Part shown: in pieces, positions 56,890 through 64,000 of the stretch
How the letters are laid out: each line of letters opens with the position of its first letter
How positions within the stretch are numbered: the first letter of the stretch is position 1
Assembly (NCBI RefSeq): GCF_001570785.1
Contig: NZ_BCSI01000001.1
Coordinates: 496,001 to 560,000, forward strand
DNA length: 64,000 nt
Origin: Dermabacter hominis NBRC 106157
Lineage (GTDB): Bacteria; Actinomycetota; Actinomycetes; Actinomycetales; Dermabacteraceae
Direction of reading: 5' to 3'
Position numbers and translations under genes: made by a program
The notes under the pieces: generated by a model
Database searches by the model: none
Seen by the model: the letters and a program-made list of their open reading frames with translations, nothing else
What the model was told of the DNA's origin: nothing

Positions 56890-57731
56890 CCACGCTCATC
56901 CGCACAGTTAAGGAACTGCAGGCATACCGGGCTGGCATCAAGGGCAAGGGGAGTATCGCGCTCGTACCTACGATGGGGGCGCTCCACGAGGGACACCTCA
57001 GTCTCATTCGCGAGGCACGCTCGCGTGCCGACCACGTGATCGTGTCGAACTTCGTGAACCCTCTTCAGTTCGGCCCCGGCGAGGACTATGAGCGCTACCC
57101 GCGTACGCTCGAAGCAGACCTCGAACTCGTCGACACGCTCGCCGATGCGATGTTTGCCCCCGAGGCTAGCGACATGTACCCGTACCCGGAACCGTTCCAG
57201 GTTGATGTGGGGCCGATTGGGCGCATGCTCGAGGGTGAGATTCGCCCCGGCCACTTTAATGGCGTGGCGACCGTCGTACTCAAGCTTTTCCTTCTTGCTC
57301 AGCCTCATGTCGCGATCTTTGGCCAAAAGGACGCGCAGCAGCTCGCGGTTATCCGTCGGCTCGTCCACGATTTTAATCTGGGCATCGAAATTGTGGGGGT
57401 GCCGATCGTGCGCGAAGAATCGGGTCTCGCGCGCAGCTCGCGCAATAGCTATTTGAGTGAAAGCGGGCGGGCGGATGCCCTCGCGCTTTCGGGTCTCCTT
57501 TCTCAGGCGCTTGAGTGCCCGACGGCGGCTGAGCTTCTCGCGCTTCTTCGCACGGATGAGGAATCTTCGCGAGTGACGTGGGATTACCGGCTCGCGGTCA
57601 ACCCGGCGACTTTCGAGGAGATTGACCAGGCTTTCGTGGGCGAGGCGCTCGTCGTGCTCGCCGCGAGGGTTGAGGGTGTACGTCTGATCGACAATGCGCT
57701 CGTGAACCTTGCTCCTGCCGACGAACAGTAA
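56886..57731 (+). CDS. panC: Pantothenate synthetase
   Basis: Joins pantoate and beta-alanine using ATP, 281 aa. The HIGH-like signature PTMGALHEGHLSLI starts at 28; FVNPLQFGPGEDYERYPRTLEADL, FGQKDAQQLAVIRR and ARSSRNSYLS (KMSKS-equivalent region) are conserved. ATG at 56886 overlaps the DUF2520 stop. Its substrate beta-alanine comes from panD at 32517-32924. Confidence 0.97.
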   Translation: MTTLIRTVKELQAYRAGIKGKGSIALVPTMGALHEGHLSLIREARSRADHVIVSNFVNPLQFGPGEDYERYPRTLEADLELVDTLADAMFAPEASDMYPYPEPFQVDVGPIGRMLEGEIRPGHFNGVATVVLKLFLLAQPHVAIFGQKDAQQLAVIRRLVHDFNLGIEIVGVPIVREESGLARSSRNSYLSESGRADALALSGLLSQALECPTAAELLALLRTDEESSRVTWDYRLAVNPATFEEIDQAFVGEALVVLAARVEGVRLIDNALVNLAPADEQ

Positions 57732-57750
57732 CCATCGAAGGAGGCGCACA

Positions 57751-57984
57751 GTGGGAAATATTGATTGGGCATTCGAGCTTGGAGCGCTCGTGCCTTCGAT
57801 CGGGATTGGGCTCCTTTTCTGGCTCGTTCTTCGCTCGATTGTGCGCGCCGATAAGCATCAGCGTGAGGCAGAAAGACAAGCCGAGCGCGAGTACATTGCC
57901 GCGCATCCCGAGGCGGCACGCTTTGTAAGAACGGGACAAACCGCCAACGAGGAAAAACGTAAAGACGCAACGACGTTGAAATAA
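57751..57984 (+). CDS. Small single-span membrane protein, unknown function
   Basis: 77 aa. One hydrophobic span near the N-terminus (~9-30: ALVPSIGIGLLFWLVLRSIV), then a charged helical tail (KHQREAERQAEREY). GTG at 57751 is backed by AAGGAGG at 57738-57744, much better than the in-frame ATG at 57709 inside panC. I do not recognise a function. It follows panC by 19 bases, so probably shares its transcript. Confidence 0.72.
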   Translation: MGNIDWAFELGALVPSIGIGLLFWLVLRSIVRADKHQREAERQAEREYIAAHPEAARFVRTGQTANEEKRKDATTLK

Positions 57985-58115
57985 AATCGCGCTTTCTAAT
58001 TGCGCTAAAGTGGTTGCCACCTTTGTTGTGAGCGATTATCCTGCCTTTAACCGTTGACGCGCTTCGCCGCTGAATCGGTCGACCAACGTTCTAAAACTTT
58101 AAGAGGATGGCCTCG

Positions 58116-58442
58116 ATGGCAACCAAGACTTTCACCGAACTCGTCGATGATCTTGACGGCTCGAAGGCGGATCTCACCGTCTCATTCTCCCTCGAGGGAG
58201 TCGACTACGAGATCGACCTCTCGGACGCTCACGTCGAGGAACTCCACGCGGATATGACCAAGTGGATCGTCGCCGCCCGCCGCGTGGGTGGTCGCGCGCG
58301 TCGCAGCTCGCGCACGCCAAGCAGCGCGAAGGAAACCGCGAAGATCCGCAAGTGGGCGCTTGAGAACAACTACAATGTTTCGGATCGCGGCCGCATTGCC
58401 GCCGAGGTTCGCGAGGCTTACTACGCCGCTCACGAAGGCTGA
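58116..58442 (+). CDS. lsr2: Lsr2 nucleoid-associated protein (H-NS-like xenogeneic silencer)
   Basis: Bridges AT-rich DNA and silences foreign genes in actinobacteria, 108 aa. The dimerisation domain (VDDLDGSKADLTVSFSLEGVDYEIDLS) is followed by a basic linker (GRARRSSRTPSS). The C-terminal DNA-binding domain has the AT-hook-like Arg-Gly-Arg in VSDRGRIAAEVREAY. AAGAGG at 58101-58106 fits ATG 58116 rather than the ATG at 58107 that directly abuts it. The 131-base upstream region is richer in A+T than the surroundings, possibly for autoregulation. It is followed by a terminator. Confidence 0.95.
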   Translation: MATKTFTELVDDLDGSKADLTVSFSLEGVDYEIDLSDAHVEELHADMTKWIVAARRVGGRARRSSRTPSSAKETAKIRKWALENNYNVSDRGRIAAEVREAYYAAHEG

Positions 58443-58457
58443 GCGTTTCCGTACCTC

Positions 58458-58497
58458 AAAAGCGCCGCGCCGGAGATTAATCCGGGCGGCGCTTTTT
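58458..58497 (+). terminator. Rho-independent terminator after lsr2
   Basis: GC-rich stem (AGCGCCGC at 58461-58468 with 58486-58493, plus an inner CCGG pair, one bulge) preceded by A4 and followed by TTTTT. It can also serve the convergent epimerase gene. Confidence 0.88.
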
Positions 58498-58515
58498 CTT
58501 TGCCTTGGGAAACCG

Positions 58516-59430
58516 CTAATCGAGTACGGTGCCGCCGATGGTCCACGAGGCGGTGTGCGAGGCCCCGGGGGTGAGGTGCACGAGGTTCGTGCCGGAGCGA
58601 AAAGCATCGGGTGGGCACGTCATGGGTTCGACGGCGAGGCCGGCACGATTCTTGCTCGGGTCCGGGTGATCGGCCGTGTGGATTTGTGCCCAGGGGAGTT
58701 CCTTCGGATCGAACTGGACCCACACTTCGCCGCTCGCGCTGCGCACGCTAATGCGTCCTTCAGAAAATCCCGTGTAGGCGTGGTCGATGGCGCGCTCGCC
58801 GATGGGGGAGCCGTTGAGGTCGAGGTCGGGGTTGTTTTGGACCGGCGAAAGGGCGACGGGAAGGAGCCGGTCGTCGACTTCGAGAACGTGGGAGGCTGGC
58901 ACGAGCGTGCTCCATTCGGCCATGTCTTCGGGCCCCGGCACAACATAAGGATGCGGGCACACGCCGTACGGGGCGGTGCGCTGACCGAGATTGGTTGCCG
59001 TCACTGCAGTCGCGATCGAGCGGTCGTGAAGCGTGTAGCGCACACGAATCTCGAGCGGGAAGGGATACCCCAGCACGGGGACGATACGGTGCGCGAATTC
59101 GACCGAGTTTTCCGTGCAGTTTTCTACGGAGAAATCGCTCCAGCATACGAGCCCGTGAAGCGCATTTCGCCTTTCGTGTTCGTTGAGCGGAAGTTCGTAT
59201 TCAACTCCGTCATACGTATAGACGCCGTCGCCGATGCGGTTTGGCCACGGCGCGATGATGCCGCCGCGATAGCCGAATTGCACCTCGTCGAGGGGGCTCG
59301 GCACGAGAAAATCTCGGCCGCCAATGCTGAAGCGATTGAGGGCGGCGCCCACGCTCGTGAGCTCTGCGCGTGCGTCACCGTTTGTGAGGGTAATAACCGT
59401 GCCCCTGAAAGGGGAATTGGTGAAGCTCAT
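58516..59430 (-). CDS. Aldose 1-epimerase family protein
   Basis: Galactose-mutarotase-like beta-sandwich, 304 aa; interconverts alpha and beta anomers of sugars. Sugar-site motifs: APWPNRIGDG, NALHGLV (His), CPHPYV (His) and the catalytic Glu in LAVEPMTCPPDAF. The substrate may be glucose, galactose or a sugar phosphate. ATG at 59430 has AAAGGAC upstream; a longer frame to 59496 runs into the mqo stop region and lacks support. It lies 10 bases after mqo on the same strand. Confidence 0.87.
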   Translation of the reverse strand: MSFTNSPFRGTVITLTNGDARAELTSVGAALNRFSIGGRDFLVPSPLDEVQFGYRGGIIAPWPNRIGDGVYTYDGVEYELPLNEHERRNALHGLVCWSDFSVENCTENSVEFAHRIVPVLGYPFPLEIRVRYTLHDRSIATAVTATNLGQRTAPYGVCPHPYVVPGPEDMAEWSTLVPASHVLEVDDRLLPVALSPVQNNPDLDLNGSPIGERAIDHAYTGFSEGRISVRSASGEVWVQFDPKELPWAQIHTADHPDPSKNRAGLAVEPMTCPPDAFRSGTNLVHLTPGASHTASWTIGGTVLD

Positions 59431-59440
59431 GAGTGTCCTT

Positions 59441-60931
59441 TCATCGAGGTGGTTGCGTAAGGCCAAGAATGCGGCTCGTGCGGTCGAGATTGTCACGCGG
59501 GCTCTCGCCCTCGGGGAACATCGCTCTCAGCCGCGGTGCCCACGCGCTGCTGTGCTCGGGGAAAGCGCGCGTGAGCAGGCCGAGCATGATGGAGGTAGCG
59601 GTCGAGGCACCGGGGGAGGCGCCTAGAAGTCCGCTCATGGTGCCATCGGCCGACGTGATGAGCTCGGTGCCGAATTGCAGCGTTCCACGTGTGCGCGATT
59701 TGGGCGCGATCACCTGCACGCGCTGACCCGCGGTGAGCAGTTCCCAATCCTGAGCTTCGGCGCGCGGCATGTACTCCCGAAGAGCTGAAAGGCGATCCTC
59801 GAAGCTCTGCGTGAGCTGGCTCGTGAGGTAGGCCAAGAGATCGAGGTTTCCCGGGGCCACGGATGCCATGGGAAGGGCGTTCGAGGGGCGAACGGAACGG
59901 AAAAGATCCGTGACGGAGCCGGACTTGAGGAACTTGGGACTCCAGCCGGCGTAGGGGCCGAACATGAGCTCGCGAGTCCCATTGATGATGCGCGTATCAA
60001 GATGGGGAACGCTCATCGGGGGCGCTCCGACGGCTGCCTTCCCATACACCTTCGCCTCGTGTCGCGCGGCGAGCTCGGGATTCGTGCACCGCAGCCACTG
60101 CCCCGAGATGGGAAAACCGCCGTAGCCGCGAATCTCATCGATACCGGAGCGTTGGAGGAGGGGGAGTGCCGCGCCGCCTGCGCCCACGAAGACGAATGGG
60201 GCTCGAACGACGTGCGTGCCGTTGCTCGTGCGGGCCATGACGCCCCACTCGCGCCCCATGCGCCGCAGGTCAACGACATCGGCGCCGTAGTGAACGCTGG
60301 TGTGAACGCTTTCGGCTGCGGCGAGGAGAGAACGGGTGAGCTCACCAAAGTCGACGTCGGTTCCCGCAAGGGAGCGGGTCGCCGTGAGAGTCTCGCGCGT
60401 GGATCGGCCCTCCATGACGAGCGGAGCCCACTCGGCGAGCGTAGCTGGGTCTTCGGTGTAGTCGAGCGAGGCAAAGAGCGGATGCGCGGCAAGGGCTTCG
60501 TGCCGGGCCTTGAGGAACCGTCGATTCTCGTGCCCGAGGACGAGGCTCATGTGGGGGACGGTTCGGATGAACTCGTGCGGAGCCTCGAGGTGGCCGGCGT
60601 CGACGAGATGGGCCCACCACGACCTCGAGATCTGAAATTTCTCGTTGATCGCGACCGCCTTTTCAATCGCGATACGGCCGTGCGCATCCACGGGCGTGTA
60701 GTTGAGTTCGCACAGTGCGCTGTGGCCGGTGCCCGCGTTGTTCCACGCGTGCGAGGACTCGAGCGCCGCCCCGTCAAGTCGCTCTAGCACGACAATCGTC
60801 CACGACGGCTCTAGCTCGCTTAGCAGCATTGCGAGCGTCGCCGACGCGATGCCCGCGCCGACGAGCACCGCATCGGCGCGCTCGACGGTGAGAGGCGCCT
60901 GATCGCGCGAAACAGTCGCGAAGTGACTCAT
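59441..60931 (-). CDS. mqo: Malate:quinone oxidoreductase
   Basis: FAD-dependent membrane-associated enzyme feeding malate electrons to the quinone pool, 496 aa. FAD site AVLVGAGIASATLAMLL with Glu50; SSHAWNNAGTGHSALCELNYTP, FVFVGAGGAALPLLQ and GGFPISGQWLRC are typical. The C-terminal part has LLGASPGASTATSIML. ATG at 60931 has GAAGGAG about 10 bases upstream; the open frame to 61117 is not part of the protein. Divergent from clpC. Mqo is common in actinobacteria, often beside or instead of malate dehydrogenase. Confidence 0.96.
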   Translation of the reverse strand: MSHFATVSRDQAPLTVERADAVLVGAGIASATLAMLLSELEPSWTIVVLERLDGAALESSHAWNNAGTGHSALCELNYTPVDAHGRIAIEKAVAINEKFQISRSWWAHLVDAGHLEAPHEFIRTVPHMSLVLGHENRRFLKARHEALAAHPLFASLDYTEDPATLAEWAPLVMEGRSTRETLTATRSLAGTDVDFGELTRSLLAAAESVHTSVHYGADVVDLRRMGREWGVMARTSNGTHVVRAPFVFVGAGGAALPLLQRSGIDEIRGYGGFPISGQWLRCTNPELAARHEAKVYGKAAVGAPPMSVPHLDTRIINGTRELMFGPYAGWSPKFLKSGSVTDLFRSVRPSNALPMASVAPGNLDLLAYLTSQLTQSFEDRLSALREYMPRAEAQDWELLTAGQRVQVIAPKSRTRGTLQFGTELITSADGTMSGLLGASPGASTATSIMLGLLTRAFPEHSSAWAPRLRAMFPEGESPRDNLDRTSRILGLTQPPR

Positions 60932-60966
60932 AAGTGGCGTTGCTCCTTCGATGTGTGAGGCGGGCA

Positions 60967-61029
60967 CCGTACGTACGGCTCGCCAGCCGCGTCTCAGCTG
61001 TGAATGCGACACCGGCGATGACTCGTCAT
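60967..61029. promoter_or_regulatory. Two palindromes in the mqo-clpC divergent region
   Basis: CCGTACGTACGG (60967-60978) is a perfect 12-bp palindrome, 36 bp upstream of mqo. ATGAC-TC-GTCAT (61018-61029) is a 5-bp inverted repeat further towards clpC. Both are possible operator sites. No HAIR, CIRCE or SigH-like promoter was seen ahead of clpC. Confidence 0.4.
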
Positions 61030-61140
61030 TCAATCCTAGGCGCTTGTGCGCGGGCCTTTCACGCCGCTGGCGAACAACCGCCCCTCGAAAGTAGGCAGGC
61101 AGTAGGCTCGTAGGCAACGCCGAAACACCAAGGGAGATTC

Positions 61141-63651
<2,511 letters not shown>

Positions 63652-63673
63652 CCTTCGTGCGTGAGTCCTAGAC

Positions 63674-64000
63674 ATGCACGTCGTTGAAGAGATTGTCGTC
63701 CACGCGGGAGAAGCGTGGTGGGTCCACCTCGTGGTCGCCGCCTTCTCCCTCGTGGACGCTTTCTTTCCCACGGTTCCCAGCGAATCGTTGCTCGTCGCGC
63801 TCGGGTCCCTGTGGGCGACCTCCGGTAAGCCGTCGCTTATTCTGCTCATCCTGGCGGGCTGGGCAGGGGCCGCGGTCGGCGACCACGTGACCTACCAGAT
63901 TGGCCGTATGCTTCCGTGGCAGAAGCTCTCTTTCTTTAACGAGGGCCGTCGCGGGCATCGAGCGGTCGAGGCCGCGGAGCGTGGCCTCGAGCGGCACGCC
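63674..64000 (+). CDS. DedA-family membrane protein, 3' end cut by window edge
   Basis: 109 codons visible. Hydrophobic N-terminus with AFSLVDAFFPTVPSESLLVALGSLW, the DedA re-entrant-loop pattern (PxxPSE), then LILLILAGWAGAAVGDHVTYQIGR, matching the family GxxxGDxxxYxxGR stretch. DedA proteins act as membrane-lipid scramblase or transporter-type proteins affecting membrane potential and lipid carriers. No strong ribosome site; it probably shares the clpC transcript. Confidence 0.85.
   Translation, partial: MHVVEEIVVHAGEAWWVHLVVAAFSLVDAFFPTVPSESLLVALGSLWATSGKPSLILLILAGWAGAAVGDHVTYQIGRMLPWQKLSFFNEGRRGHRAVEAAERGLERHA

Noticed and set aside
60932-61140. HAIR, CIRCE or CtsR-type heat-shock operator ahead of clpC
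   Set aside because: I looked for TTGAGT-N7-ACTCAA, the CIRCE inverted repeat and the CtsR heptad repeat and saw none.

Overview
The window is high-GC, gene-dense bacterial chromosome. The gene content points to an actinobacterium of the Micrococcales type: Lsr2, an HEGGH-type FtsH, a MgtA-like mannosyltransferase, DUF3180 and DUF4032 proteins, an HspR/SigH-style clpB control region, LeuRS and CysRS with KMGKS loops, and the actinobacterial order tilS-hpt-ftsH-folE-folP-folBK. A Dermabacteraceae-like organism is my guess, not something the sequence proves. I see no tRNA, rRNA, prophage, transposase or CRISPR array. No stretch longer than about 300 bases lacks a gene.

Layout. 1-8225 is a maltose/maltodextrin locus on the minus strand: malE, malF, malG, a CBM34-type GH13 enzyme and a second GH13 alpha-glucosidase cut by the window edge. 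A LacI-type regulator is divergent to it. The transporter ATPase is not in the operon; a MsmK/UgpC-type ATPase at 41737-42816 is the likely shared energiser. 8231-10745 holds trpS, a sirtuin and a GNAT acetyltransferase. 10845-15429 is the glycine cleavage set gcvT-gcvH-gcvP, closed by a perfect terminator. 15554-24022 is a mixed stretch: MetE-like methyltransferase, MgtA-like glycosyltransferase, glutamine amidotransferase, small membrane protein, DeoD, MFS transporter, YciO-like protein, an eroded AMP-ligase and an S4 RNA-binding protein.

24016-31304 carries clpB and leuS in convergent orientation. Between them is one accessory gene (AbiEi/DUF559-like), bracketed by four copies of a G-rich repeat that start at or next to the stop codons of clpB and leuS. 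clpB has a HAIR-like HspR operator overlapping a SigH/SigR-like promoter. 31471-44603 holds a GrpB protein, low-molecular-weight PTP, panD, DEAD helicase, sdaA, a variant LacI regulator, a holin-III-like membrane protein, cysS, rlmB, a DUF4032 kinase-like protein, the sugar ABC ATPase, def and an EcsC-like protein.

44678-58442 runs from ppa through dacB-tilS, hpt, ftsH and a long translationally coupled run: folE, folP, folB-folK fusion, DUF3180, two PH-domain membrane proteins, a DUF2520 Rossmann protein and panC. A small membrane protein and lsr2 follow. 58516-64000 holds an aldose epimerase, mqo, clpC and the start of a DedA protein. In function the window is mostly core metabolism (C1/folate, pantothenate, glycine/serine), translation, proteostasis (ClpB, ClpC, FtsH) and maltodextrin use. 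The one clearly accessory insertion is the gene between clpB and leuS.
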